From positions 1,179,501-1,243,500 of the forward strand of contig NZ_LBIA02000001.1 in the NCBI RefSeq assembly GCF_001006325.2: a DNA stretch of 64,000 nucleotides, read 5' to 3'. A program made the position numbers and the translations under genes. This DNA is from Afipia massiliensis (GTDB lineage Bacteria > Pseudomonadota > Alphaproteobacteria > Rhizobiales > Xanthobacteraceae). Shown piece by piece: positions 46,253-54,736 of the stretch; position 1 is the first letter of the stretch; each line of letters starts with the position of its first letter. The notes under the pieces were generated by a model, which did no database searches, was not told the origin of the DNA, and saw nothing but the letters and a program-made list of their open reading frames with translations.

Positions 46253-47911
46253 ATGGCGAACGATGCGGACGTGATTGTCGTCGGTGCGGGGCTCGCAGGT
46301 CTTGTGGCGGCGACAGAATTGGCCGACGCCGGCAAGCGCGTGATCGTGGTCGATCAGGAAGGCGAACAGAATCTCGGCGGGCAAGCCTTCTGGTCACTCG
46401 GCGGACTGTTTCTCGTCGATACCCCCGAACAGCGACGGCTCGGCATCAAGGATTCCCACGACCTGGCGTTGCAGGACTGGATGGGAACTGCGGGTTTCGA
46501 CCGCGACGAGGATCATTGGCCAAGGAAATGGGCTGAAGCTTATGTCGCCTTCGCCGCCGGCGAGAAACGCGGCTGGCTGCAGGCGATGGGGCACAGAATC
46601 TTTCCCGTGGTCGGCTGGGCGGAACGCGGCGGCTATGACGCCATGGGACACGGTAATTCGGTGCCGCGCTTTCATGTCAGTTGGGGCACCGGTCCCGGCG
46701 TCGTGGAACCGTTCGAGCGGCGTGCCCGCGAACATGCCAAGACCGGCCGCATCGCCTTCAAGTTCCGTCACCGCGTCGATGCGCTCGACATGGCAGGCGG
46801 TGCCGCGACCGGCGTCAGCGGTAAAATCCTGGAGCCGTCGTCCGAACCGCGCGGCGTCAGTTCGTCGCGCACCGAGACTGGCGACTTCACACTAAAAGCA
46901 CAGGCCGTGATCGTTGCTTCAGGCGGCATCGGCGGCAACCACGATCTGGTGCGCGAGAACTGGCCGAAGCGTCTTGGCACACCGCCCAAGCACATGGTGA
47001 CCGGTGTTCCGGCTCACGTCGATGGCCGCATGATCGGCATCACCGAGACCGCCGGCGCGCGCCTGATCAATCGCGACCGCATGTGGCATTACGTCGAAGG
47101 GGTCCACAACTGGAACCCGATCTGGCCCGGCCACGGCATCCGCATTCTGCCCGCGCCATCATCGATGTGGTTCGACGCGATCGGCAAGCGCCTCCCCTCG
47201 CCGCTCTATCCCGGCTACGACACGCTCGGCCAGCTCGATTACATCATGAAAACCGGTTACGACTATTCATGGTTCATCCTGACGCAAAGCATCATCAAGA
47301 AGGAATTCGCGCTGTCGGGTTCGGAACAGAATCCGGATCTGACCGGCAAGAGCTGGCGCATGACCATCCGCCGCGCTTTCAACAAAGGCGCGCCCGATCC
47401 CGTCGAAGCCTTCAAGGCGAAGGGTGCCGACTTCATCGTCCGCGACAACCTCGATGATCTTGTCGCCGCCATGAACAAGCTCAGCGGTACGAGCCTGCTC
47501 GACACCGCTTCGATCAGGCAGCAGATCGAAGCCCGCGACCGCGAAATCGACAATCCTTACGTCAAGGACACCCAGGTCATGGGCATCCACAACGCGCGGC
47601 GCTACATCGGCGACAAGCTGATCCGTACCGCCAAGCCGCACAAGATTCTCGATCCCGCGCATGGACCGTTGATCGCTGTGAAGCTCAATATCCTGACGCG
47701 CAAGACGCTCGGCGGCTTCGAGACCGATCTCGATGCCCGCGTGTTCGGCAATGACGGCAACATCATTCCGGGGCTCTATGCGGTCGGTGAAGCCGCCGGC
47801 TTCGGCGGCGGCGGCGTACATGGCTATCGCTCGCTCGAAGGAACGTTCCTTGGCGGCTGCCTGTTCTCGGGCCGCAATGCAGGGCGCGCTGCGGCGAAGG
47901 CTGTGATCTGA
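46253..47911 (+). CDS. FAD-binding dehydrogenase (fumarate reductase / KstD-like)
   Basis: A 552-residue flavoprotein. The N-terminal dinucleotide motif GAGLAGLVAATELADAG leads the FAD domain, and the C-terminal GLYAVGEAAGFGGGGVHG closes it, with a substrate-binding cap between. This is the FAD_binding_2 superfamily that includes fumarate reductase flavoproteins and 3-ketosteroid delta-1-dehydrogenases. The substrate cannot be read. ATG 46253 is preceded by GAGGGA; the open frame upstream has no family character. No partner genes are adjacent. Confidence 0.9.
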   Translation: MANDADVIVVGAGLAGLVAATELADAGKRVIVVDQEGEQNLGGQAFWSLGGLFLVDTPEQRRLGIKDSHDLALQDWMGTAGFDRDEDHWPRKWAEAYVAFAAGEKRGWLQAMGHRIFPVVGWAERGGYDAMGHGNSVPRFHVSWGTGPGVVEPFERRAREHAKTGRIAFKFRHRVDALDMAGGAATGVSGKILEPSSEPRGVSSSRTETGDFTLKAQAVIVASGGIGGNHDLVRENWPKRLGTPPKHMVTGVPAHVDGRMIGITETAGARLINRDRMWHYVEGVHNWNPIWPGHGIRILPAPSSMWFDAIGKRLPSPLYPGYDTLGQLDYIMKTGYDYSWFILTQSIIKKEFALSGSEQNPDLTGKSWRMTIRRAFNKGAPDPVEAFKAKGADFIVRDNLDDLVAAMNKLSGTSLLDTASIRQQIEARDREIDNPYVKDTQVMGIHNARRYIGDKLIRTAKPHKILDPAHGPLIAVKLNILTRKTLGGFETDLDARVFGNDGNIIPGLYAVGEAAGFGGGGVHGYRSLEGTFLGGCLFSGRNAGRAAAKAVI

Positions 47912-47938
47912 CGCCCGCGACCGGCGAGCGTCCCTGCG

Positions 47939-48301
47939 TCAGAAGCCGATCCAGTAGGCGTCGACTTCGCGCACGCGATTGCCCCAGTCGAACTCCTTGT
48001 CCGTGCCGAAGGACGGCGCTTTCGCCAATTCCTCATCGGACATCAGCGTCAGCAATTCATAGGCTTCAATCTCGAGATTGTACCTCATACTTGCCCACGG
48101 AAGCGGGCGATAGTCCTCGCCAACCCCGAGAAAGCCGCCGAAGCACAGAACGGCGTATGCAACGTTGCCGCTGGTCTTGTCGATCATCAGCCGCTTGATG
48201 CTTCCGATTTTCCTGCCGTCGGCATTGAAAACCCGCGTCCCCTCCACCCTGTCGCTGGCGACAAGGCGGTGTGGTTTGAGACTCATGGTGTCCGCTTGCA
48301 T
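47939..48301 (-). CDS. PRC-barrel domain protein
   Basis: A 120-residue cytoplasmic protein. The PRC-barrel core is ASDRVEGTRVFNADGRKIGSIKRLMIDKTSG, followed by AVLCFGGFLGVGEDYRPLPW. PRC barrels bind RNA or proteins (RimM, photosynthetic reaction centre subunit H); stand-alone copies in Rhizobiales are of unknown function. GGAGG lies five bases before the ATG at 48301, which fixes the start. Confidence 0.92.
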   Translation of the reverse strand: MQADTMSLKPHRLVASDRVEGTRVFNADGRKIGSIKRLMIDKTSGNVAYAVLCFGGFLGVGEDYRPLPWASMRYNLEIEAYELLTLMSDEELAKAPSFGTDKEFDWGNRVREVDAYWIGF

Positions 48302-48510
48302 GTGACCCTCCAGGCGTTGAGGTCCTCATCCCGCACGTAACCGCGTGCCGGAAACACAGGATTGGTTGGCAATCATGCGGATCGGCCGCCGGGAAAAGGG
48401 CCTGTAAGCCGGGCTCGCGGGCAAGACAAAGCGGGCTTTGCCCGGCACTTGCATCAACAGGCATAATCTAATCCCGCGGCTGTTCTCCCGCCAGCCCGTT
48501 GCGGGGAAAA

Positions 48511-49527
48511 TTAGCCCGGACGCACAGGCGAGCGAACCTGCTCCGGCGTTAGGCCAGGCGATCCCTTGGCCGCCTGCTCGGCCTCACGGATCAGCGCGAC
48601 GATACGCGCGGACAACGGCGCCTTCAGCCCATGACGCTGGGCGAGCGCAACGATCAGGCCCTGCAGGTGATCGATCTCGGTGCGGCGGCCGCGCTGCAGA
48701 TCTTCCCACATCGACGAGCGGGCTTTCGGGTCGATCTTCACCATCGACGCGGCGATCTTCGTAAACAGCGCGTCGGGCAGTTTCAAGATGAACGGCGTGA
48801 AAGATGCAGGCAGTGGCGTCGTCGATACCGGCGCAATGCCCTCGGCCTTGATCACCGCCAATGCCTCGCGCATCTGATCTGCAAACAGCACGCGCCAGGA
48901 TCGCTGTGCAAGCTGATCGCGCAGCGGCAGGCCGGACAGCGCATTGAGCGCGTTGTTCAGATTGACCAGCAGCTTGCCCCATTGCACGCCTTCGATGTCG
49001 TCCACACCGCGGAAGACGAGTTCAGGCGTCGAGAGCAGTTTCGCGGTCTCAGCATCGTCCTTCTCCAGTAAAATATCGCCGGAGGTGGCGCGATGAAAAT
49101 GCCCCTCGCCCATCGACAGCACATTGAACGGCACCATGCCCGCGAGCACGTCATGATCCGGCATTGCCTCGCGCAGTACCGAAACGTTGCCGGTGCCGTT
49201 CTGGAGACTGACGATCACGGCATCCTTCCTGGCGCGTTGTGCGATCAGCTCCGCGATCTCGGCGGTGTCGTCGCTCTTGACTGTAACGAGGATGATGTCG
49301 GCATCTGCAAAGATGGCCGGGTCACCGGACAGCTTGATCTCCGCCGATGACAGGCGATGCTCGATGCCCTCAAAGCTGGTGACCTTCAGCCCATTCCGGT
49401 TGATCTCGTCGATCACGCGCGGCCGTGCCAGCAGCGACACTGCGTGGCCGCCGGATCGCAGCATACCGCCGACGAAGCAGCCGATGCTGCCGGCTCCTGC
49501 GACGCAGATGGATTTCGATGACGTCAT
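48511..49527 (-). CDS. panE: 2-dehydropantoate 2-reductase
   Basis: A 338-residue NADPH-dependent reductase of the ApbA/PanE family, converting 2-dehydropantoate to pantoate for coenzyme A synthesis. The Rossmann motif GAGSIGCFVGG is at the N-terminus; the conserved NG-T and K-LLVNLNNALNALSG segments hold the catalytic lysine region. Several PanE-like paralogues exist in these genomes, so the exact substrate is not certain. It follows the OYE gene after 38 bases. Confidence 0.85.
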   Translation of the reverse strand: MTSSKSICVAGAGSIGCFVGGMLRSGGHAVSLLARPRVIDEINRNGLKVTSFEGIEHRLSSAEIKLSGDPAIFADADIILVTVKSDDTAEIAELIAQRARKDAVIVSLQNGTGNVSVLREAMPDHDVLAGMVPFNVLSMGEGHFHRATSGDILLEKDDAETAKLLSTPELVFRGVDDIEGVQWGKLLVNLNNALNALSGLPLRDQLAQRSWRVLFADQMREALAVIKAEGIAPVSTTPLPASFTPFILKLPDALFTKIAASMVKIDPKARSSMWEDLQRGRRTEIDHLQGLIVALAQRHGLKAPLSARIVALIREAEQAAKGSPGLTPEQVRSPVRPG

Positions 49528-49565
49528 GGCCAGCCCACCCGATGAGTAACGGGGCGGAGCGTCGC

Positions 49566-50744
49566 CTAAACCTTGCGGAATGGCAACGCGGGACCGTCGA
49601 GCTTGCGCAGGCCCGGCTCGCGGCGTTCCAGCCACCAGCCATATTGCTTGGGCCAGGACGCAAAGGTGCCATCGCCGATTTCGCCCTTTGTCTCACGCAA
49701 GGCCAGTTCGGCGTGCAGCGGCCAGTTCGGATCGAACAGCGCCTCGCGTCCGATTGCAACGAGATCGGTCCTGTCTTCCGCGATAACGTCCTCCGCCTGT
49801 TGCGGATGCAGAATAAGGCCGACAGCCATGGTGGTGACTTTCGTCTCGCGGCGGATCTGCTCGGCAAACGGCACCTGAAAGCTGTAACCGCGCGGAATGC
49901 GGGCCGCGGTGGCCGATCCCATCAACCCGCCGGACGAGCAGTCGATCACGTCCACGCCGCGCGCCTTGGCCTCGTTCACGAAGGCAACCGAGTCGGAGAT
50001 ATCGATGCCGCCGTCGATTCCGTCGACGGACGAAATGCGCACGAACAACGGGCGGCCCAAAGGCCAGACCGCACGCACCGTCTCGATGATCTCGAGCGGA
50101 TACTTCATGCGCCCGGCACGGTCGCCGCCATAGGCGTCGGTGCGATGATTGGACAGCGGCGACAGGAATTCATGCAGCAGATAGCCGTGCGCGCAATGAA
50201 TCTCGAGCACATCGAAATCCGCCTCCACCGCGCGCAGCGCGGCGAGACGCCAGTCCTCACGCAACTTTTCCAGATCTGATTCAGTCAGTTCGTGCGGCAT
50301 CAGCCAGCCGTCGTCCATCGGAATGGCGCTCGGCGCGACGATGGTCCACGGCTTGTCGCCGCGCGCATGATCTTCGGCTGTCAGCGCCGCGTTGCCGTAC
50401 CACGGCCGCTGCATGCTGGCCTTGCGCCCGGCATGCGCGAGCTGGATCGCAGGCACCGAGCCGTTGTCACGAAGGAACGCCGCGATCCGCTTGAGCGGTC
50501 CGATTTGTCCGTCATGCCACAGACCCAGATCGCCATGGGTGATGCGGCCCTCCGCGGTAACGGCGGCCGCCTCCGTCATCACGATGCCGGCTCCGCCTTG
50601 CGCAAACTTGCCGAGATGAATCAGATGCCAGTCATTGGCGAGGCCATCGTCAGCCGAATACTGACACATCGGTGAAATCACGATTCTGTTTTTCGCAGTG
50701 ATGCTGCGCAGTGCAATCGGCGTGAACAAGCGGGGCTGTGACAT
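49566..50744 (-). CDS. NADH:flavin oxidoreductase / Old Yellow Enzyme (YqjM type)
   Basis: A 392-residue FMN enzyme with the TIM-barrel pattern of class III Old Yellow Enzymes: FTPIALRSITAKNRIVISPM at the start, QLAHAGRKA, CAHGYLLHEFLSP with the catalytic His pair region, and AVGLILHPQQAEDVI near the end. It reduces activated alkenes with NADPH. It is upstream of panE and probably co-transcribed with it. The true substrate is unknown. Confidence 0.93.
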   Translation of the reverse strand: MSQPRLFTPIALRSITAKNRIVISPMCQYSADDGLANDWHLIHLGKFAQGGAGIVMTEAAAVTAEGRITHGDLGLWHDGQIGPLKRIAAFLRDNGSVPAIQLAHAGRKASMQRPWYGNAALTAEDHARGDKPWTIVAPSAIPMDDGWLMPHELTESDLEKLREDWRLAALRAVEADFDVLEIHCAHGYLLHEFLSPLSNHRTDAYGGDRAGRMKYPLEIIETVRAVWPLGRPLFVRISSVDGIDGGIDISDSVAFVNEAKARGVDVIDCSSGGLMGSATAARIPRGYSFQVPFAEQIRRETKVTTMAVGLILHPQQAEDVIAEDRTDLVAIGREALFDPNWPLHAELALRETKGEIGDGTFASWPKQYGWWLERREPGLRKLDGPALPFRKV

Positions 50745-50761
50745 CAGGCCTCTGTTGGCTG

Positions 50762-50799
50762 GCTAAGGTTGGCTGGATTGGATTGATCGCCAACTTAGC
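50762..50799 (-). terminator. Stem-loop between the haemoglobin and OYE genes
   Basis: An 11-bp inverted repeat with one bulged base (50762-50773 with 50789-50799) lies after the haemoglobin gene on the minus strand. No T tract follows, so it is only a candidate terminator or 3'-end stem. Confidence 0.4.
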
Positions 50800-50864
50800 A
50801 GCCTGATGACGAAAGCCAAGCAAGCAGCCATGCGCCTCATCGGGGCGCACATGCGCCGCGCGAC

Positions 50865-51278
50865 TTATTCTGCCGCTTGCGGAGGCCACGGCCGATCCGG
50901 CCGATAGAACAGCGCGAGCTTCAGACTTTCGGCGATCCGCTCGGCCTTGTCGCGAAACACCGCACTGCCTGCTTCGTCAAACATTTCAGTGCATGTCTCG
51001 TCGAACAGTTTCAGCCACGTGGCGAACAATTCGGGACGCATCCCGGCCACCGCGAAGTGCTTCATGACCGGATTGCCCTTGTAGCGTCCGCTGGTCAGCA
51101 TGACCGACGACCAGAACGCATACATTTTTTCCAGATGCGGCTGCCAGTCGCCGGGAATGGCCGTCTCGAAAACCGGTCCCAGATCGGGTTCGCGGCGCAC
51201 CTTGGCATAGAACGTGTCAACGAGTTGCCGGATGGTGTCTTCCGAAACAGAGCTGTGTTTTTCCGCGGCAAGTGTCAT
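50865..51278 (-). CDS. Group III truncated haemoglobin
   Basis: A 137-residue globin of the 2-over-2 fold, group III. Tyr24 in the B helix (FYAKVRREP), Trp47 and the proximal His74 in NPVMKHFAVAG fit the class. It probably binds oxygen or nitric oxide. The ATG at 51278 overlaps the stop of the small upstream membrane-protein gene (ATGA), which fixes the start and shows coupled translation. A divergent Rrf2 gene is just beyond. Together they suggest nitrosative or redox stress control. Confidence 0.93.
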   Translation of the reverse strand: MTLAAEKHSSVSEDTIRQLVDTFYAKVRREPDLGPVFETAIPGDWQPHLEKMYAFWSSVMLTSGRYKGNPVMKHFAVAGMRPELFATWLKLFDETCTEMFDEAGSAVFRDKAERIAESLKLALFYRPDRPWPPQAAE

Positions 51279-51445
51279 GCGACGATCCACACCACCACGA
51301 CACCCAGAACCGTCCAGACCAGTGAATTGATCAGCATCCGCACCAGATTGCCGTGCTCGTCCGAGCCCAGCGCATTGCAGGCAACATTGCCCGGCAGCAG
51401 AAACGGCCAGGCGATCGCATCACTTACAGAGATCGTCTTGCGCAT
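51275..51445 (-). CDS. Small membrane protein coupled to the truncated haemoglobin
   Basis: A 56-residue protein with one strong C-terminal helix (about 37-56, ending VVVVWIVA) and an N-terminal amphipathic half with one cysteine (MRKTISVSDAIAWPFLLPGN). It overlaps the haemoglobin start by four bases and is divergent from the Rrf2 gene. I do not recognise a named family. It may tether or serve the globin at the membrane, but this rests only on gene context. Confidence 0.75.
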   Translation of the reverse strand: MRKTISVSDAIAWPFLLPGNVACNALGSDEHGNLVRMLINSLVWTVLGVVVVWIVA

Positions 51446-51501
51446 CGGAGCGCTCCTTCGACATTGCACAGGCAACATACGGGAGGCCTTGCCTTAAAGC
51501 A

Positions 51502-51514
51502 ATATTTAAAATAT
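51502..51514. promoter_or_regulatory. Candidate Rrf2/NsrR-type operator
   Basis: In the 96-base divergent gap, a perfect odd palindrome ATATTT-A-AAATAT sits in an AT-rich stretch that also repeats TTTAAA and TTAAA-AGC. NsrR-type sites are AT-rich inverted repeats with this look. The site would control both the globin unit and the regulator itself. Confidence 0.5.
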
Positions 51515-51541
51515 ATCTTTAAAAGCATACGCGAGGCCACC

Positions 51542-51985
51542 ATGCGACTGACGACATATTCCGACTATGCCCTGCGAATGCTGATGTATCTCGCATTGAA
51601 AGAGGATCGGCTGGCGACGATCGCCGAGATCGCAGCCAGCTATGACATTTCGTCAAATCACCTGATGAAGGTGGCTCATCAACTGGGCGTCGCGGGGTAT
51701 GTCGAAACCGTGCGCGGCCGCGGCGGCGGTTTGCGGCTGGCAAAGCAGCCGGAAACCATCCGTCTGGCCGACGTGGTGCGTTACACCGAGCCCGACATGG
51801 CCATCGCGTCGTGCTTCCAGCCGCTCGATGTCCCCTGCGCGATCGGCTCGTGCTGTGTCCTTCGCAGCGCGCTGGCGAAAGCCCGCGACGCGTTTATGAA
51901 TGTTCTGGAGGGTTACACGCTGACCGATCTGGTGCGGCCCCGCGCGCGGCTGGCGGGCCTTCTGGGCATTCCCGACGCTGCGTGA
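51542..51985 (+). CDS. Rrf2 family regulator, NsrR-like
   Basis: A 147-residue winged-helix regulator. MRLTTYSDYALRMLMYLAL and the recognition segment SSNHLMKVAHQLG are typical, as is the RGRGGGLRLA wing. Cys91, Cys99 and Cys104 (or 105) can hold an iron-sulfur cluster as in NsrR, the nitric oxide sensor. The spacing differs slightly from E. coli NsrR. GCGAGG precedes the ATG. It is divergent from the globin unit, its probable target. Confidence 0.92.
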   Translation: MRLTTYSDYALRMLMYLALKEDRLATIAEIAASYDISSNHLMKVAHQLGVAGYVETVRGRGGGLRLAKQPETIRLADVVRYTEPDMAIASCFQPLDVPCAIGSCCVLRSALAKARDAFMNVLEGYTLTDLVRPRARLAGLLGIPDAA

Positions 51986-52009
51986 TTGGCGCAGTGGATC
52001 GCTGAAAAC

Positions 52010-52083
52010 TGGAGCGGGCGAAGGGAATCGAACCCTCGTATGCAGCTTGGGAAGCTGCCGTTCTACCATTGAACTACGCCCGC
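52010..52083 (-). tRNA. tRNA-Gly (CCC)
   Basis: A full cloverleaf read by hand on the minus strand: a 7-bp acceptor stem GCGGGCG/CGCCCGC, D arm GTTC/GAAC, anticodon stem GCAGC/GCTGC with loop TTCCCAA (anticodon CCC), a T arm with TTCGATT, discriminator T and an encoded CCA end at 52010-52012. It reads GGG codons. Confidence 0.96.
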
Positions 52084-52220
52084 GCGGTTCCGACCTTAGC
52101 CACACCCTGCGCCGCACCGCAAGATGGCAGCCATCGCAGGATTCGGGTGGCGAACGAGACCAAAAAGCGCAAGATTCTCCAAGTCGTGTGAATCGCGGTC
52201 ATGACAGACTGGAACGCAGT

Positions 52221-52811
52221 ATGACGATGGGTTTTGCATTGTTCGACACGGCGATCGGGCGCTGCGGCGTCGCTTGGGGCGAGCGCGGCCTCCTGGGCGT
52301 GCAACTGCCGGAAGCCGACGACACCAGAACCCGCTCACACCTCCTTCAGAAAGCTCCCGGAGCCCGCGAGATGATGCCACCGGCGGAGGTGCAGAAGGCC
52401 TGTGCCGCCATGGCGGAACTGCTGGACGGCGAAGCACGCGATCTGTCGTTCATCGCGCTCGATACGGAGCGGCTGCCCGCCTTCAACCGCTGCGTCTATG
52501 ACATCGCCCGGACCATTGCACCCGGCGAAACCTTGACCTATGGCGACATCGCAGCCCGCCTCGGCGACAAGCTGCTGTCGCGCTCCGTCGGCCAGGCGCT
52601 CGGGCAAAATCCGCTTCCGATCGTGATCCCCTGTCACCGGGTGCTGGCGGCCAACGGCAAGACCGGCGGCTTTTCCGCCAATGGCGGCGTCACCACCAAG
52701 TTCCGGATGCTCGCCATCGAGCGCGCCAGGATCGCCGGCGCCACTTCCGACGATGCGCCGATGCTGTTCGACCCCGGCTTGTCGATTGCCCCGCGACGGC
52801 GGCGGGGATAA
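52221..52811 (+). CDS. ogt: Methylated-DNA--protein-cysteine methyltransferase
   Basis: A 196-residue suicide repair protein that takes the methyl group from O6-methylguanine. The acceptor Cys138 is in IPCHRV, with the preceding helix-turn-helix (TYGDIAARLGDKLLSRSVGQALGQNP) and following KTGGFSANGG. The ATG at 52221 starts the domain (MTMGFALFDTAIGRCG); the open frame upstream runs into tRNA-flanking DNA. An AraC-type gene follows after 9 bases, but it lacks the Ada methyl-acceptor domain. Confidence 0.95.
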   Translation: MTMGFALFDTAIGRCGVAWGERGLLGVQLPEADDTRTRSHLLQKAPGAREMMPPAEVQKACAAMAELLDGEARDLSFIALDTERLPAFNRCVYDIARTIAPGETLTYGDIAARLGDKLLSRSVGQALGQNPLPIVIPCHRVLAANGKTGGFSANGGVTTKFRMLAIERARIAGATSDDAPMLFDPGLSIAPRRRRG

Positions 52812-52820
52812 AATCGATCC

Positions 52821-53672
52821 ATGCACGCCCGACCGCTGTTGCAGAGCCCGACCCTGTCCGTGATCAACTACCGGTGCACCATGGGACCGGGCGATGCGTC
52901 GTTCCTCGAACAGCACACGCACCACTCGCTCTCCTATGTCCGCAGCGGCAGCTTCAGCTACGACACCCGCGGCCGCAGCCACGAACTGGTCGCCGGATCG
53001 GTGATGGTGGGCCATGCCGGCGACGAATATACGTGCTCGCATGACCATCACGCCTGTGGCGATGAGTGCCTTTCGTTTCAACTCTCGCTTTCCCTCGCGG
53101 GCGACATGGGCGTTAGCAAAGACGCCTTGCGTATCGCCTGCGTGCCGCCGACGCCGGAACTCATGGTCTATGGCGAACTGGCGCAAGCCGCCGGACGCGG
53201 CGACAACGACATCGGGGTCGACGAGGCCGCAATGCTGTTTGTGAGCCGGTTCATCGAAACGACATCGGGAAAAACACCGACGGTAACGCCCGCGACGGCG
53301 CGCGATCGCCGCCGCGCCGTCGAAAGCGCGCTGTGGATGGACGCTAACGCCGATCAGACTGTCGATCTGGAGACGACCGCAAAGGCGGCCGGCGTCAGTC
53401 CGTTCCATTTCCTGCGGCTGTTCTCGAATGTGCTCGGGGTGACGCCGCATCAGTATCTGGTTCGCGCTCGGCTACGTCACGCAGCAAGGCTTCTCGCCGA
53501 CGACGCGCGGTCGATTACCTCGATCGCGTTCGACGTCGGGTTCGGCGACCTGTCGAACTTCGTGCGAACCTTCCATCGGGCCGCCGGCGTGTCCCCTCGC
53601 CGGTTCCGGGACGCTGCGCGTGGCGACCGCAAGATTTTCCAAGATCGGCTCAAGGCTGCCGCCGTAGGGTGA
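52821..53672 (+). CDS. AraC family transcriptional regulator
   Basis: A 283-residue regulator with an N-terminal cupin-like sensing domain ([15 protein letters not shown], then [12 protein letters not shown]) and a C-terminal AraC domain with two helix-turn-helices ([25 protein letters not shown] and [25 protein letters not shown]). The His/Cys-rich segment in the sensor may bind a metal. It lies ahead of VOC and SRPBCC genes, its possible targets. Confidence 0.92.
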   Translation: MHARPLLQSPTLSVINYRCTMGPGDASFLEQHTHHSLSYVRSGSFSYDTRGRSHELVAGSVMVGHAGDEYTCSHDHHACGDECLSFQLSLSLAGDMGVSKDALRIACVPPTPELMVYGELAQAAGRGDNDIGVDEAAMLFVSRFIETTSGKTPTVTPATARDRRRAVESALWMDANADQTVDLETTAKAAGVSPFHFLRLFSNVLGVTPHQYLVRARLRHAARLLADDARSITSIAFDVGFGDLSNFVRTFHRAAGVSPRRFRDAARGDRKIFQDRLKAAAVG

Positions 53673-53695
53673 TTTCCATCGCAAGGGAGATCACC

Positions 53696-54055
53696 ATGTA
53701 CGACCATATCGGACTGAAAGTCAGAAACCTCGACGCCAGCGTCAAATTCTATACCGCCGCGCTCGCGCCGCTCGGTCATGTCCTCTGTTCGCGCGACGAC
53801 AGCGGCGCGGGATTCGGGCCGAAGGATGCACCGGCACTTTGGCTGCATCTGTCGAAAGAGCCGGAAGGGCCAGGCGCCCATGTCGCGTTCCGTGCCGCCA
53901 ACCACGACGCCATCAAGGCCTTCCACACCGCGGGACTGAAGGCCGGCGGCCGCGACAATGGCGGCGCAGGCCCGCGTGCGGATTACAGTCCAACGTATTA
54001 TGCAGCTTTCCTGATCGACCCCGACGGCAACAACGTCGAAGCCGTGTGCACGTGA
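53696..54055 (+). CDS. VOC superfamily (glyoxalase-like) protein
   Basis: A 119-residue protein with the paired beta-alpha-beta-beta-beta fold of glyoxalase/dioxygenase relatives: YDHIGLKVRNLDASVKFYTAALAPLG at the start and FLIDPDGNNVEAVCT at the end. Metal-ligand positions include His4 (DHIG) and a C-terminal glutamate (VEAV). The substrate is unknown. AGGGAG precedes the ATG. The gene follows the AraC regulator and precedes an SRPBCC gene. Confidence 0.9.
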   Translation: MYDHIGLKVRNLDASVKFYTAALAPLGHVLCSRDDSGAGFGPKDAPALWLHLSKEPEGPGAHVAFRAANHDAIKAFHTAGLKAGGRDNGGAGPRADYSPTYYAAFLIDPDGNNVEAVCT

Positions 54056-54080
54056 AGCCGACCAACCCGGAGAATGCAAC

Positions 54081-54476
54081 ATGGCTTCCATTCAGAAAGA
54101 ATTCGACGTCGGCTCCCCTGCACAGGACGTCTGGGACGCGGTACGTGATTTCGGTGCGGTCCATACCCGGCTTGCACCCGGCTTCGTCACCAATGCAGTC
54201 ATGGATGGCGACTCGCGACTGGTGACATTTTCAAACGGCACGAGCGCGCGCGAGCTTCTCGTCGATTGCGACGACGCCAAACGACGACTCGTCTACGCCG
54301 TGATCAGCGAGCGCATCAAGCAACACAGCGCTTCGGTGCAAATTCTTGAGAATGACGATGGCCGTAGTAAATTTATCTGGATCGTCGATGTCCTGCCGAA
54401 CGAAATTGCGCCCTACATCAGCGGGCAAATGGATCTGTCCGTTGCTGCGATGAAGAAAAAACTTGAAGGCGGCTGA
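54081..54476 (+). CDS. SRPBCC family protein
   Basis: A 131-residue protein of the START/polyketide-cyclase fold: KEFDVGSPAQDVWDAVRDFG at the start and an amphipathic C-terminal helix (ISGQMDLSVAAMKKKLEGG). Such proteins bind hydrophobic ligands; the ligand here is unknown. It is likely the last gene of the AraC-VOC-SRPBCC unit. Confidence 0.88.
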   Translation: MASIQKEFDVGSPAQDVWDAVRDFGAVHTRLAPGFVTNAVMDGDSRLVTFSNGTSARELLVDCDDAKRRLVYAVISERIKQHSASVQILENDDGRSKFIWIVDVLPNEIAPYISGQMDLSVAAMKKKLEGG

Positions 54477-54736
54477 CACCAGATCAAAGGCCAGCACTCA
54501 TCGCACGAGAAACTGCCTGCACGACGATCGCACCGCGCTCCCTGAATGCGGCGCGATTAAATGTTGGCTCGCGCACCAGATGCAGACAAAACTTGGCTAA
54601 ATGCTGCGCAAATTTGAAACACAGTCTTCCCTTTAACCTTACCCAAAACCTCAAGGGGATGATTCAATAATTCCACATTTGTGACCGCTCCGTAACGCTA
54701 TCACTTCCGCGTCTGGGGACAGCGGAGGTGATTCTT

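Noticed and set aside
48430..48446. Short hairpin downstream of panE
   Set aside because: The stem is only five base pairs with a weak T tract; too weak to call a terminator.
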